A stretch of 48,194 bases of DNA from an uncultured Prevotellaceae bacterium (GCA_902776685.1 CACYRB010000010.1:7327-55520); one strand, 5' to 3'; shown: positions 24,330-33,274, numbered from the stretch's first letter. The notes: a model not told the origin generated them from the sequence alone. Program-made: numbers and translations.

Positions 24330-24337
24330 TACTTTTG
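24330..24337 (+). promoter_or_regulatory. -7 element of efflux operon
   Basis: TACTTTTG, 17 bases before the ATG at 24355. Confidence 0.6.
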
Positions 24338-24354
24338 CAAAAAAATCAATAGAG

Positions 24355-25653
24355 ATGTATCGGAAAATGGAACATAGGTTTATTTCGTGTTGCTGTGGCG
24401 CGGTGCTTGCACTCTGTACGCTCGGGGCGAAGGCTCAGACCATTGAGGAGTGTCAGCAGGCTGCCGAACGCAACTATCCGCTTGTCAGGCAGTACGGTCT
24501 CATCGAGCGCACCACCGAGCTGACGTTGGACAATCTGCAAAAGAGTTGGTTGCCGCAGGTGTCGGCAACGGCACAGGCCACGCTGCAGAGTGATGTGCCG
24601 TCGTGGCCCGGACAGATGCAGACCATGTTGCAGCAGATGGGGCTGAACATGAAGGGTCTGAGCAAGGACCAGTATCGCGTCGGCATCGACGTGCAGCAGA
24701 CGGTGTACGATGGCGGACGCACACGCAGTCAGAAGCAGATTGCCCGTGAGCAGGGCAAGGTGGAGGCCGCCCAGAACGAGGTGACCATCTATCAGTTGCG
24801 CCGACGGGTGAACGAGATGTTTTTTGCCGCCTTGCTGCTCGACGAGCAAATCAGGCTGAACCGTGACTTGCAGCAACTGCTCGAAAGTAGCGAGAACAAG
24901 TTGGCTTCGATGTACAAACACGGCACTGCCGCCGAGAGCGACTGGCTGAACGTGAAGGCCGAGCGCCTGAAGGTGGTGCAGCAACTGACCGACCTGGAGT
25001 CGCAGCGCACCACGTTGCTGCGGTTGCTCAGTGTGTTCTGCGGCATCGAGGTGAAAACTCCCAGCCTGCCCATCCCCGAGTCTGCAGGTTGGTCGGGGAC
25101 CAGCCTGCGCCCCGAGCTGCGGGCCATCGATGCTCAGCTGCGGCTGACAGATGCTCAGGAGCAGGCGCTCGACGCTATGCTGCGGCCTAAGGCCGGCGTG
25201 TTCCTGCAAGGATTCTATGGCTATCCGGGCTATAACATGTTTGAAGACATGATGCGCCACAGATGGTCGCTGGGTGCTATGGTCGGCCTGAATGTCTCGT
25301 GGAACATCGGGGCACTCTACACCCGGAAGAACGACAAGGCAAGGCTCGCTGCACAGCGCGAGAGTCTCGGCGTTCAGCGCGATGTGTTCCTGTTCAACAA
25401 CAGTCTTGAACAGATGCAGCACGACGACGACATCGCCCGCTACAACAACCTGCTGTCAGCCGACGAGCAAATCGTCAAGCTGCGGCAGTCGGTGCGCAAG
25501 GCGGCTGAGTCGAAGCTTCAACACGGCATTATCGACGTGAACGACCTGATTAGAGAAATCAACAACGAGAATGCCGCGCGTGTGCAACAGTCCATCCACG
25601 GCATACAGAAGCTGAAAGCAGTCTACGACAATAAGTTTACCACGAATAAATGA
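24355..25653 (+). CDS. TolC-like outer-membrane efflux protein
   Basis: A 432-residue outer-membrane channel component. A signal peptide (ISCCCGAVLALCTLGAKA) precedes long alpha-helical hairpins (TIEECQQAAERNYPLV and, in the second repeat, LNVKAERLKVVQQLTDLESQ) and YDGGRTRSQKQ, typical of TolC-family proteins. It opens an operon with the membrane-fusion protein, ATPase and two permeases. The start could also be the ATG at 24367. Confidence 0.9.
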   Translation: MYRKMEHRFISCCCGAVLALCTLGAKAQTIEECQQAAERNYPLVRQYGLIERTTELTLDNLQKSWLPQVSATAQATLQSDVPSWPGQMQTMLQQMGLNMKGLSKDQYRVGIDVQQTVYDGGRTRSQKQIAREQGKVEAAQNEVTIYQLRRRVNEMFFAALLLDEQIRLNRDLQQLLESSENKLASMYKHGTAAESDWLNVKAERLKVVQQLTDLESQRTTLLRLLSVFCGIEVKTPSLPIPESAGWSGTSLRPELRAIDAQLRLTDAQEQALDAMLRPKAGVFLQGFYGYPGYNMFEDMMRHRWSLGAMVGLNVSWNIGALYTRKNDKARLAAQRESLGVQRDVFLFNNSLEQMQHDDDIARYNNLLSADEQIVKLRQSVRKAAESKLQHGIIDVNDLIREINNENAARVQQSIHGIQKLKAVYDNKFTTNK

Positions 25654-25662
25654 GGCTTTTCG

Positions 25663-25720
25663 GCTAACTCCCGCTAACTCCTGAGCAACCGAAACTTGCG
25701 AAACTTAAATAAAGAAGAAT
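25663..25720 (+). promoter_or_regulatory. Leader with repeated GTTAACTCC-type and GAAACTT motifs
   Basis: The gap before the fusion protein has CTAACTCCCGCTAACTCC then CCGAAACTTGCGAAACTTAA. The same order of elements (TAACTCCTGA, then GCGAAACTT) occurs before the SH3 gene. It may be a repeat-derived leader; its role is unknown. Confidence 0.45.
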
Positions 25721-26644
25721 ATGGAATGTAAGAATTTATGGTTTTATCTTTTCGTCGGTTTTGCTTTTATTCTGACTGCTTGCAGTAAGAAGGAAAAGGA
25801 ATACGACGCAACCGGCACGTTCGAGGCCGTGCAGACTGTCGTGTCGGCCGAGCAGAGCGGCACGCTGCTCAGGCTTCATGTCGACGAGGGCACCACGATA
25901 GCGGCCGGACAAGAGGCTGCGCTGGTCGACACGACGCAAATCTGGCTGAAGATTTGTCAGGCCGGTGCCACGAAAGAGGTGTACCGGAGTCAGAAGCCCG
26001 ACATGGAGAAGCAGATTGCAGCCACCCGTCAGCAGCTGGCCAAGGCTCAGACCGAGCAACGCCGATATCGCGAGCTGGTGGCCGACGGTGCCGCACCGCG
26101 CAAGATGCTCGACGATGCCAGCAGTCAGGTGCAGGTGTTGCAGCGACAGCTCGATGCGCAAATCTCGTCGCTGAACATCAGCAGCCGTTCACTCGACAAG
26201 CAGATGGCCGCCACCGACGTGCAGGTGAGTCAGCTGCGCGACCAGCTGAGGAAGTGCCGTGTGGTGGTTCCCGTTGGAGGCACCGTCGTGGAGAAATATG
26301 TCGAGCAGGGCGAGTTTGTCACGGCAGGCAAGCCGCTCTTCAAAATCGCCAATCTGGACAACATGACGTTCCGTGCCTATGTCACCTCCCAACAGTTGCA
26401 GCATGTCAGGGTGGGGCAGCGGGTGACCGTGTTTGCCGACTACGGCAACGGCCAGCGTAAGCGCTACGACGGCACGGTGTCGTGGATATCGAGCCAAAGC
26501 GAGTTCACGCCCAAGACTATCCTCACCGACGACGAACGCGCCGACCTGGTGTATGCCGTGAAGGTGGCCGTGAAAAACGACGGATTTATAAAGATAGGAA
26601 TGTATGGGGAGCTGCGCTTCGCTAACGGGAACTCTCAACTATGA
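25721..26644 (+). CDS. HlyD-type membrane fusion lipoprotein
   Basis: A 307-residue periplasmic adaptor linking the inner-membrane ABC transporter with TolC. The signal ends in the lipobox LTACSKK (Cys20). A biotinyl-lipoyl-like half (VSAEQSGTLLRLHVDEGTTI), a coiled-coil hairpin (about residues 90-165, RQQLAKAQTEQRRYRELV) and the second lipoyl half (PVGGTVVEKYVEQGEFV) follow. The last residues (NSQL) are encoded by the 7-bp repeat at the junction with the ATPase gene. Confidence 0.92.
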   Translation: MECKNLWFYLFVGFAFILTACSKKEKEYDATGTFEAVQTVVSAEQSGTLLRLHVDEGTTIAAGQEAALVDTTQIWLKICQAGATKEVYRSQKPDMEKQIAATRQQLAKAQTEQRRYRELVADGAAPRKMLDDASSQVQVLQRQLDAQISSLNISSRSLDKQMAATDVQVSQLRDQLRKCRVVVPVGGTVVEKYVEQGEFVTAGKPLFKIANLDNMTFRAYVTSQQLQHVRVGQRVTVFADYGNGQRKRYDGTVSWISSQSEFTPKTILTDDERADLVYAVKVAVKNDGFIKIGMYGELRFANGNSQL

Positions 26645-26672
26645 ACTATGAATTATGAACTATGAACTACCC
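26632..26672. repeat. 7-bp tandem repeat spanning stop and start codons
   Basis: Heptamers of AACTATG type (AACTCTC, AACTATG, AACTATG, AATTATG, AACTATG, AACTACC) run from the last codons of the fusion protein through its TGA (26642-26644) to the ATPase ATG (26655). Each unit supplies an ATG in a different frame. Confidence 0.85.
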
Positions 26673-28130
26673 GAGGCAATCCGTGTGAATGGCGTCAGCA
26701 AACGCTATGGCAAGGTGCAGGCACTGGCCGACGTGTCGCTGAGCGTCGGCAGGGGCGAGGTCTTCGGACTCATCGGTCCCGACGGTGCCGGCAAGACCAC
26801 GCTGTTTCGCATTCTCTGCACGCTGCTGCTGCCCGATGCGGGCACGGTCACTGTCGACGGCTTCGACACCGTCAGCCAGATGAAGGACATCAGAAAGCGC
26901 GTGGGCTACATGCCCGGTCGTTTCTCGCTCTATCAAGACCTGACGGTGAGGGAGAACCTCGAGTTTTTCGCCACACTCTTCGGGACAACCGTCGACGAGG
27001 GCTACGACAGCATCAAGGCCATCTACAGCCAGATAGAACCTTTCAACAACCGCAAGGCCGGAGCACTCTCCGGCGGCATGAAGCAAAAGCTGGCATTGAG
27101 TTGCGCCTTGGTCCATTCGCCCAGCCTGCTCTTCCTCGATGAGCCCACAACAGGCGTCGACCCCGTCAGCCGTAAAGAGCTGTGGGAGATGCTGGGTATG
27201 CTGAAAGAGCGCAATATCACCATTGTTGCCTCCACACCCTATCTTGACGAGGTGCGTCGATGCGAGCGGGTAGCATTCCTCCATCAAGGTCGGCTGCAGG
27301 GCATCGATACGCCCGACGCCATCCTCGACCGCTTCAAGGATGTTTTCAATCCGCCGCACATAGCTCCAACGGCCACTGCTCCCTCGGCCTCGGATTTTGT
27401 CATCGACGTGCAGCATCTGGTGAAGGCTTTCGGCTCGTTCCGTGCCGTCGACGACATCACGTTCAGCGTGCGTCGCGGAGAGATTTTCGGTTTCCTCGGT
27501 GCTAACGGTGCAGGCAAGACTACGGCCATGCACATGCTGACCGGACTGAACCAGCCGACCAGCGGGACCGGACGGGTTGCGGGCTATGACATTCGCACCG
27601 AGCATGAGCAAATCAAGAAGCACATCGGCTATATGAGTCAGCGATTCTCGCTCTACGAAGACCTGACCGTAGCCGAGAACATTCGTCTCTTTGCCGGTAT
27701 CTACGGCATGAGTAGTGAAGAGATAAAAGTGAAAAGTGACGAGCTGTTGCGACGTCTGAAGTTTGAGGAACACAAGAGCGACCTCGTCGCGTCGCTGCCG
27801 TTGGGTTGGAAGCAGAAGCTGGCCTTCTCGGTCAGTATCTTCCACGAGCCTGCCGTGGCGTTTCTTGACGAGCCGACGGGTGGTGTCGACCCTGCCACGC
27901 GCCGACAGTTCTGGGAACTCATCTACGACGCGGCCCGTCGCGGCATCACCGTCTTTGTGACCACCCACTACATGGACGAGGCCGAATATTGCGACCGCAT
28001 CTCGATTATGGTCGACGGCAAGATTAGTGCCATCGGTACGCCCGACGAGCTGAAGCGCAATCTGAACCAGCCCGACATGGACAGCGTGTTTACTTATCTG
28101 GCGCGACAAGCCAAGCGTAGTGGTGATTAG
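26655..28130 (+). CDS. ABC transporter ATPase with two nucleotide domains
   Basis: A 491-residue double ATPase like YbhF. The first domain has Walker A GPDGAGKTT, signature LSGGMKQKL and Walker B LLFLDEPTTGVDP; the second has GANGAGKTT and AVAFLDEPTGGVDP, but its signature is replaced by LPLGWKQKL, so only one of the two ATP sites may be fully active. It powers the two permeases downstream. Residues near the middle of the second domain (SSEEIKVKSDE) are encoded by 7-bp repeats (27714-27741). Confidence 0.93.
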   Translation: MNYELPEAIRVNGVSKRYGKVQALADVSLSVGRGEVFGLIGPDGAGKTTLFRILCTLLLPDAGTVTVDGFDTVSQMKDIRKRVGYMPGRFSLYQDLTVRENLEFFATLFGTTVDEGYDSIKAIYSQIEPFNNRKAGALSGGMKQKLALSCALVHSPSLLFLDEPTTGVDPVSRKELWEMLGMLKERNITIVASTPYLDEVRRCERVAFLHQGRLQGIDTPDAILDRFKDVFNPPHIAPTATAPSASDFVIDVQHLVKAFGSFRAVDDITFSVRRGEIFGFLGANGAGKTTAMHMLTGLNQPTSGTGRVAGYDIRTEHEQIKKHIGYMSQRFSLYEDLTVAENIRLFAGIYGMSSEEIKVKSDELLRRLKFEEHKSDLVASLPLGWKQKLAFSVSIFHEPAVAFLDEPTGGVDPATRRQFWELIYDAARRGITVFVTTHYMDEAEYCDRISIMVDGKISAIGTPDELKRNLNQPDMDSVFTYLARQAKRSGD

Positions 28131-28160
28131 TTTTTAGTTTTTAGTTTTTAGTTTTTAGTA
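28129..28160. repeat. 7-bp tandem repeat after ATPase gene
   Basis: Four to five units of TTAGTTT directly follow the ATPase stop codon. Confidence 0.85.
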
Positions 28161-28241
28161 TGTAGGGACGCGGCGTGCCGCGTTAAAAGGTTGAAAAGTT
28201 GAATAATCTCCATAGCATGTAGGGACGCGGCGTGCCGCGTT
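28161..28241 (+). repeat. REP-like palindrome, copies 2 and 3
   Basis: GTAGGGACGCGGCGTGCCGC occurs at 28161-28184 and 28218-28241, separated by 33 bases with GTTGAAAA-like repeats. A related inverted copy is at 1766. The stems could pair as hairpins in the leader of the permease gene. Confidence 0.8.
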
Positions 28242-28250
28242 GATTAACGT

Positions 28251-29318
28251 ATGAAGCAGTTTATATCTTTCGTCATCAAGGAGGCGCTCCACATCTTGCG
28301 CGACCGGCGCACGATGCTCATCCTCTTCGGCATGCCTGTCGTGCTGATGCTGCTCTTCGGTTTTGCCATCACGACCGACGTGAAAAACGTGCGTGCCGTA
28401 GTGGTCATTTCCCACATGGACCACCAGACGCGCGAGGCCGTAGACCGCCTGGCAGCCTCGTCGTATTTCGACATTGTTGCCACGGTGCCTACGCCGAAGG
28501 ATGCCGAACGGCTCATCCGCAACCAGAAGGCCGACATCAGTCTCATCGCGCGGGCTGAGAGCCACGGGGGAGTGGGCTGGCAGATGATGGTCGACGGGTC
28601 GGACCCGAACATGGCGCAGCAGTGGTCGGCCTATGCGCAGGCCATCATTTCTTCCTCCCCGTCGAGCATGGGTGTAGAGGGGGCACACGTGAGGCTGCTC
28701 TACAATCCGCAGATGCGTTCGGCCTACAACTTCGTGCCGGCCATCATGGGAATGCTGCTCATGCTGGTCTGTGCCATGATGACCTCTATCAGCATCGTGC
28801 GCGAGAAGGAGCGGGGCACGATGGAGGTGTTACTCGTCTCGCCCGTGCGTCCGCTGATGATTATCATTGCCAAGGTGGTGCCCTATCTGGTGCTGGCCTT
28901 CGTCATTCTGGCCAGCATCCTGCTGATGGCCCGCTATGTGCTGCAGGTGCCGCTGGCTGGTTCGGTGGTGTGGATTGTCGTGGTGAGCGGCATCTACATC
29001 CTGCTGGCACTGTCGCTCGGCCTGCTCATCTCAAACGTGGCCGACAGTCAGCTCACCGCCCTGCTGCTCTCGGCAATGGTGCTGCTCATGCCCATCGTCA
29101 TGCTGTCGGGCATGCTGTTTCCCATCGAGTCGATGCCCACCGTGCTGCAGTGGGTGTCGGCCATCGTGCCGCCGCGCTATTATATCCAGGCCATGCGCAA
29201 GCTGATGATAATGGGGGTGGGTATCGACGGTGTGCTGCGCGAGGTGATTGTGCTCTCGGGCATGACCGTCGTTCTGCTCGCTGTCTCGCTTGCCAAGTTT
29301 AAGACACGGTTGGAATAA
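28251..29318 (+). CDS. ABC-2 type permease, first subunit
   Basis: A 355-residue inner-membrane permease of the YbhS/YbhR type. One helix near residues 20-40 is followed by a large periplasmic domain (about 45-170) and five more helices (about 175-350). The ABC-2 signature region EKERGTMEVLLVSPVRP is present near residue 185, with SGMLFPIESMP later. Works with the double ATPase and the second permease. Confidence 0.92.
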   Translation: MKQFISFVIKEALHILRDRRTMLILFGMPVVLMLLFGFAITTDVKNVRAVVVISHMDHQTREAVDRLAASSYFDIVATVPTPKDAERLIRNQKADISLIARAESHGGVGWQMMVDGSDPNMAQQWSAYAQAIISSSPSSMGVEGAHVRLLYNPQMRSAYNFVPAIMGMLLMLVCAMMTSISIVREKERGTMEVLLVSPVRPLMIIIAKVVPYLVLAFVILASILLMARYVLQVPLAGSVVWIVVVSGIYILLALSLGLLISNVADSQLTALLLSAMVLLMPIVMLSGMLFPIESMPTVLQWVSAIVPPRYYIQAMRKLMIMGVGIDGVLREVIVLSGMTVVLLAVSLAKFKTRLE

Positions 29319-29383
29319 TTGAAAATGGGTTTTAGTTATCAGTTTTAGTTTTTAGTTGGGAATGGGAACAAACAAATAGAAAT

Positions 29384-30463
29384 ATGCTGAAATATCTCAT
29401 ACAAAAAGAATTCCTTCAGATTCGTCGCAATGCCTTTTTGCCACGACTGATTCTCGTATTCCCGGTCGTCATCATGTGCGTCATGCCCTGGGTGATGAAC
29501 CAGGAGGTGAAGAACATCCGTGTAGACATTGTCGACCATGACCACTCCGTACTCTCGCGACAACTGATACATCGCATCGAGGCTTCGAACTACTTCATCT
29601 TCAACGGACTGAAACCCAGCTATGCCGCGGCACTCAAAGACGTGGAGACGAGCAAGGCCGACATTGTGGTGGTAGTGCCGCAAGGCTACGGCAAAGGGCA
29701 GCGCGGCGTCTTCATTGCTGCCAATGCCGTCAACGGCACGAAGGGCGGCATAGGCGCTACGCTGATGCAAAACGAGGTGGCACTCGGCCAGACCGAGGCG
29801 CAGCGTCCTCTCACCCTTCGGGGTCAGACGGTCGGGAGCCTGCTCACCCTCTACAACTCCCATCAAGACTATAAGGTCTACATGATTCCGGCGCTGCTCG
29901 CCATCGTCATGATGCTGATGTGTGGCTTCCTGCCGGCCCTGAATATTGTGGGCGAAAAGGAAAAGGGCACCATCGAGCAAATCAACGTCACCCCTGTGCA
30001 CAAGTGGACGTTCATCCTGGCCAAGCTCATCCCCTACTGGGTGATTGCGCTGTTCGTCGTCATGGTGTGTCTGCTGCTGTCGTGGGCCGTCTATGGCATC
30101 ACCTGCCAAGGACCGCTGGGGCTGGTCTTTCTGCTGGCCATGCTGCTGGCCCTGTTCTTCTCGTCGTTCGGCCTGCTCGTGAGCAACTACAGCGACACCC
30201 TTCAGCAAGCCATCTTCGTGATGTGGTTCTTCGTGGTGTGCCTGATGCTGCTGAGCGGACTGTTCACCCCCACGCGCTCCATGCCCGACTGGGCCTACCT
30301 GACCACCTACGTCAACCCGATGCACCACTTCATCGACGCCGTGCGTACCGTGTTCATCCGTGGCGGTGGCTGGCAAGCCATAGCCCCGCAGCTGGCATCC
30401 CTGCTGGGCATCTCGCTCGTTGTAACCGTCTGGGCCATTGCCAGTTACAAGAAAAACAACTAA
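29384..30463 (+). CDS. ABC-2 type permease, second subunit
   Basis: A 359-residue homologue of the preceding gene with the same layout: helix, periplasmic domain, five helices. The signature EKEKGTIEQINVTPVHK and SGLFTPTRSMPDW are visible. A heterodimer of the two permeases is expected. The gap before it holds TTTTAGT-like repeats (29333-29356). Confidence 0.92.
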   Translation: MLKYLIQKEFLQIRRNAFLPRLILVFPVVIMCVMPWVMNQEVKNIRVDIVDHDHSVLSRQLIHRIEASNYFIFNGLKPSYAAALKDVETSKADIVVVVPQGYGKGQRGVFIAANAVNGTKGGIGATLMQNEVALGQTEAQRPLTLRGQTVGSLLTLYNSHQDYKVYMIPALLAIVMMLMCGFLPALNIVGEKEKGTIEQINVTPVHKWTFILAKLIPYWVIALFVVMVCLLLSWAVYGITCQGPLGLVFLLAMLLALFFSSFGLLVSNYSDTLQQAIFVMWFFVVCLMLLSGLFTPTRSMPDWAYLTTYVNPMHHFIDAVRTVFIRGGGWQAIAPQLASLLGISLVVTVWAIASYKKNN

Positions 30464-30597
30464 TGCGCCACCTGCCAGCCCCGACATGCGGTGCCAGTCC
30501 GTCGGTAACTCGTCGGCGTGTTTACACTTTTTTACATTTGCCGAAAAAATTTTAACCTCAAATTTCGAAAAAAATCCACCAACCTCTCCCGCGCACT

Positions 30598-30616
30598 CAA
30601 AAACGGCCGTTTTTTG
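30598..30616 (+). terminator. Palindrome after the efflux operon
   Basis: AAAAACGGCCGTTTTT is a perfect palindrome with a T-rich end, 135 bases after the permease stop. It can act in either direction. Confidence 0.55.
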
Positions 30617-30679
30617 CCACTTTTCAAATATTTGTCTAATCCATTATCGCCCAAGCAGTTAGCCGAACTTTCGTCCTTC

Positions 30680-30698
30680 ATCTCTCATCTCTCATTCC
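30680..30698. repeat. 7-bp tandem repeat, left flank of array E
   Basis: Units of TCTCATC directly precede array E. Confidence 0.75.
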
Positions 30699-30804
30699 TG
30701 AAAGATATATGTTTCGCTCGCGAAAGCTTAGCTTTCGGGTTGCAAAAGACCGTCTTTTGGATGGTAAAAGCTTGTCTTTTGCAACCCGAAACATATATCT
30801 TTCG
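30699..30804. repeat. 22-bp palindrome array E
   Basis: Five units: TGAAAGATATATGTTTCG, CGAAAGCTTAGCTTTCG, CAAAAGACCGTCTTTTG, TAAAAGCTTGTCTTTTG, CGAAACATATATCTTTCG; spacers CTCG, GGTTG, GATGG, CAACC. The order of palindrome cores (ATATAT, CTTAG, ACCGTC, CTTG, ATATAT) repeats that of array D. Confidence 0.93.
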
Positions 30805-30807
30805 CAA

Positions 30808-30867
30808 TTCAGTCTTTTCAACTTTTCACCTTTTCAACCTTTCAACTTTTGAAAGATATATGTTTCA
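30808..30867. repeat. CTTTTCAA-type repeats and a solitary palindrome unit
   Basis: TTTTCAAC/TTTTCACC/TTTTCAAC units (7-8 bp) end at 30849, followed by one more palindrome unit TGAAAGATATATGTTTCA at 30850-30867. Confidence 0.75.
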
Positions 30868-30881
30868 CTCGCGTAGAATCG

Positions 30882-30920
30882 AAAAAAAAACCGACAGAAT
30901 TTGTTAAAAACTCAGTCGGG
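30882..30920 (-). terminator. Terminator of kbl
   Basis: Read leftwards, CCGAC and GTCGG pair across a 19-base loop and are followed by nine T residues. Confidence 0.65.
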
Positions 30921-30948
30921 ATTTTAAATTATTTTAACCGTTCCGGTC

Positions 30949-32136
30949 TCACTTCAGCACGCCGAGTTCGCGGCCCACCTTGATGAAGGCAGCGATGGCC
31001 TTGTCGAGCTGGTCGCGGGTGTGGCCGGCAGAGAGCTGCACGCGGATGCGGGCCTGCTCCTTCGGCACGACGGGATAGTAGAAGCCGGTGACGTAGATGC
31101 CTTCTTCCTGCATCTTGGCGGCATAGACCTGCGAGAGCTTGGCATCGTAGAGCATGACGGCGCAGATGGCGCTCTGCGTGGGTTTGATGTCGAAGCCGGC
31201 AGCCATCATCTTGTCGCGGAAGTAGTTGACGTTCTCCACCAGTCGGTCGTGCAGTTCGTCGCTCTCCTTGAGCATCTTGAACACCTCGAGCGAGGCACCG
31301 ATGATGCAGGGAGCCAGCGAGTTGCTGAACAGATAGGGACGCGAGCGCTGGCGCAGCAGGTCGATAATCTCCTTGCGGCCGGTGGTGAATCCGCCGAGGG
31401 CACCGCCGAAAGCCTTGCCGAGCGTGCCGGTGTAGATGTCGACGCGCCCGTAGGTGTTGAAGAACTCGCTCACGCCGTGGCCGGTCTGTCCGACGACACC
31501 TGCCGAGTGGCTCTCGTCGACCATCACCAGGGCATCGTATTTCTCGGCCAGGTCGCAAATCTTGTCCACAGGTGCCACGTTGCCGTCCATGGAGAAGACG
31601 CCGTCGGTGACGATGATGCGGAATCGCTGGGCCTGAGCCTCCTGCAGGCAACGCTCCAGGTCGGCCATGTCGGCATTGGCATAGCGATAGCGCTTGGCCT
31701 TGCACAGACGCACACCGTCGATGATGGAAGCGTGGTTCAGCGCGTCGGAGATGATGGCGTCCTCGTCGGTGAGCAACGGCTCAAACACGCCGCCGTTGGC
31801 ATCGAAGCATGCGGCATAGAGTATGGTGTCTTCGGTCTTGAAGTAGTCGCTGATGGCGGCCTCGAGCTCCTTGTGAATGTCCTGCGTGCCGCAGATGAAA
31901 CGCACCGACGACATGCCGTAGCCGCGGCGGTCCATCATGCGCTTCGAGGCTTCGATGACGCGCGGGTTGTCGCTCAAACCAAGATAGTTGTTGGCACAGA
32001 AGTTGAGCACTTCCTGTCCCTTCACCTCGATGGCGGCCCGCTGCGGGGTCTCGATGAGGCGCTCTTCTTTGTAAAGTCCTGCTTCACGAATCTCGGCCAG
32101 CGTCTGGCTGAGATGTTCCTTCATTTTTCCGTACAT
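30949..32136 (-). CDS. kbl: Glycine C-acetyltransferase (2-amino-3-ketobutyrate CoA ligase)
   Basis: A 395-residue PLP enzyme of the alpha-oxoamine synthase family. It cleaves 2-amino-3-ketobutyrate with CoA to glycine and acetyl-CoA, the second step of threonine breakdown. DESHSAGVVG and the PLP-lysine motif TGTLGKAFGGALGG are present, with the N-terminal FCANNYLGLSDNP signature. The start at 32136 (MYGKMKEHL) gives the normal length; a frame running to 32184 is not needed. It is divergent from the threonine dehydrogenase gene. Confidence 0.95.
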   Translation of the reverse strand: MYGKMKEHLSQTLAEIREAGLYKEERLIETPQRAAIEVKGQEVLNFCANNYLGLSDNPRVIEASKRMMDRRGYGMSSVRFICGTQDIHKELEAAISDYFKTEDTILYAACFDANGGVFEPLLTDEDAIISDALNHASIIDGVRLCKAKRYRYANADMADLERCLQEAQAQRFRIIVTDGVFSMDGNVAPVDKICDLAEKYDALVMVDESHSAGVVGQTGHGVSEFFNTYGRVDIYTGTLGKAFGGALGGFTTGRKEIIDLLRQRSRPYLFSNSLAPCIIGASLEVFKMLKESDELHDRLVENVNYFRDKMMAAGFDIKPTQSAICAVMLYDAKLSQVYAAKMQEEGIYVTGFYYPVVPKEQARIRVQLSAGHTRDQLDKAIAAFIKVGRELGVLK

Positions 32137-32258
32137 AATAATTATTTTTAAGTTAACAAGTAGGCTGACGTCACATCGTGGCATCCGTACATCTTAATCA
32201 AAGGGCAAAATAACAAAAAATAATTGAAAAAACTGTTGGATGCTATGTTATTTTTGCT

Positions 32259-32266
32259 TAATTTTG
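32259..32266 (+). promoter_or_regulatory. -7 element of threonine dehydrogenase gene
   Basis: TAATTTTG, 51 bases before the ATG. I found no equally clear element for kbl on the other strand. Confidence 0.55.
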
Positions 32267-32317
32267 CAGTCTAATCATAAAATACTACTACCATTGAGGT
32301 ATAAATCATTTGTATAA

Positions 32318-33274
32318 ATGAAAAATATTTTGGTCATCGGCTCAACAGGACAGATTGGTTCTGAGCTGACACGGGAACTAAGGAAGAGGTATGGTAATGA
32401 ACATGTCGTGTCAGGCTACATCCCCGGCGCAGAGCCGACGGGCGAGTTGCGCGACGGCGGACCGTCGGCCCTGGCCGACGTCACCAACGGACAACAGATT
32501 GCCGATGCCGTAAAAACTCACAACATCGACGCTATTTACAACCTGGCAGCACTGCTCTCGGTGGTTGCCGAGCGAAAGCCGCAGCTGGCATGGCGCATCG
32601 GCATCGACGGACTGTGGAACATTCTCGAGGTGGCCCGCGAAAACCAGTGCGCCGTGTTCACGCCCAGCTCGATAGGCTCGTTTGGTCCGTCGACACCCCA
32701 CGACAAGACTCCGCAAGACACCATCCAGCGACCGCAGACCATCTACGGCGTGTCGAAGGTCACCACAGAGCTGCTTTCCGACTACTATTTCCACAAATAC
32801 GGCGTCGACACGCGCTCGGTGCGCTTCCCGGGACTCATCTCCTATGTCACACCTCCGGGTGGCGGAACGACCGACTATGCCGTCGACATCTACTACTCGG
32901 CCGTGCGCGGCGAGAAATTTGTCTGCCCGCTTCGTCAGGGTACGCTGCTCGACATGATGTACATGCCTGATGCCCTGCACGCCGCCATCTCGCTCATGGA
33001 GGCCAACCCCGACCGGCTCATCCACCGCAACTCGTTCAACATTGCATCCATGAGCTTCGCACCCGAGACCATCTACGAGGCCATACACCGCTATCGGCCC
33101 GACTTCGAGATGGTGTACGACGTCGACCCGCTGAAACAGTCGATAGCCGACTCGTGGCCCGACCGCCTCGACGACAGCTGCGCACGCGAGGAATGGGGCT
33201 GGGCTCCGCAGTTCGACCTCGACGCGATGACGCGCGACATGCTCGAAAAACTCGCGCTCAAACTGCAAGTTTAA
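32318..33274 (+). CDS. L-threonine 3-dehydrogenase, epimerase type
   Basis: A 318-residue NAD-dependent short-chain dehydrogenase of the extended (epimerase-like) type. The Rossmann motif GSTGQIGSEL (residues 8-17) and the catalytic YGVSK (Tyr and Lys) are clear, and TPSSIGSFGP supplies the Ser/Thr. Epimerase-type threonine dehydrogenases oxidise L-threonine to 2-amino-3-ketobutyrate. The divergent kbl next door, which uses that product, supports this over a sugar epimerase. Confidence 0.92.
   Translation: MKNILVIGSTGQIGSELTRELRKRYGNEHVVSGYIPGAEPTGELRDGGPSALADVTNGQQIADAVKTHNIDAIYNLAALLSVVAERKPQLAWRIGIDGLWNILEVARENQCAVFTPSSIGSFGPSTPHDKTPQDTIQRPQTIYGVSKVTTELLSDYYFHKYGVDTRSVRFPGLISYVTPPGGGTTDYAVDIYYSAVRGEKFVCPLRQGTLLDMMYMPDALHAAISLMEANPDRLIHRNSFNIASMSFAPETIYEAIHRYRPDFEMVYDVDPLKQSIADSWPDRLDDSCAREEWGWAPQFDLDAMTRDMLEKLALKLQV

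Noticed and set aside
28251-30463. The efflux cluster as a CRISPR- or phage-defence system
   Set aside because: TolC, HlyD, double ATPase and two ABC-2 permeases are an ordinary YbhGFSR-like export system with an AraC regulator.
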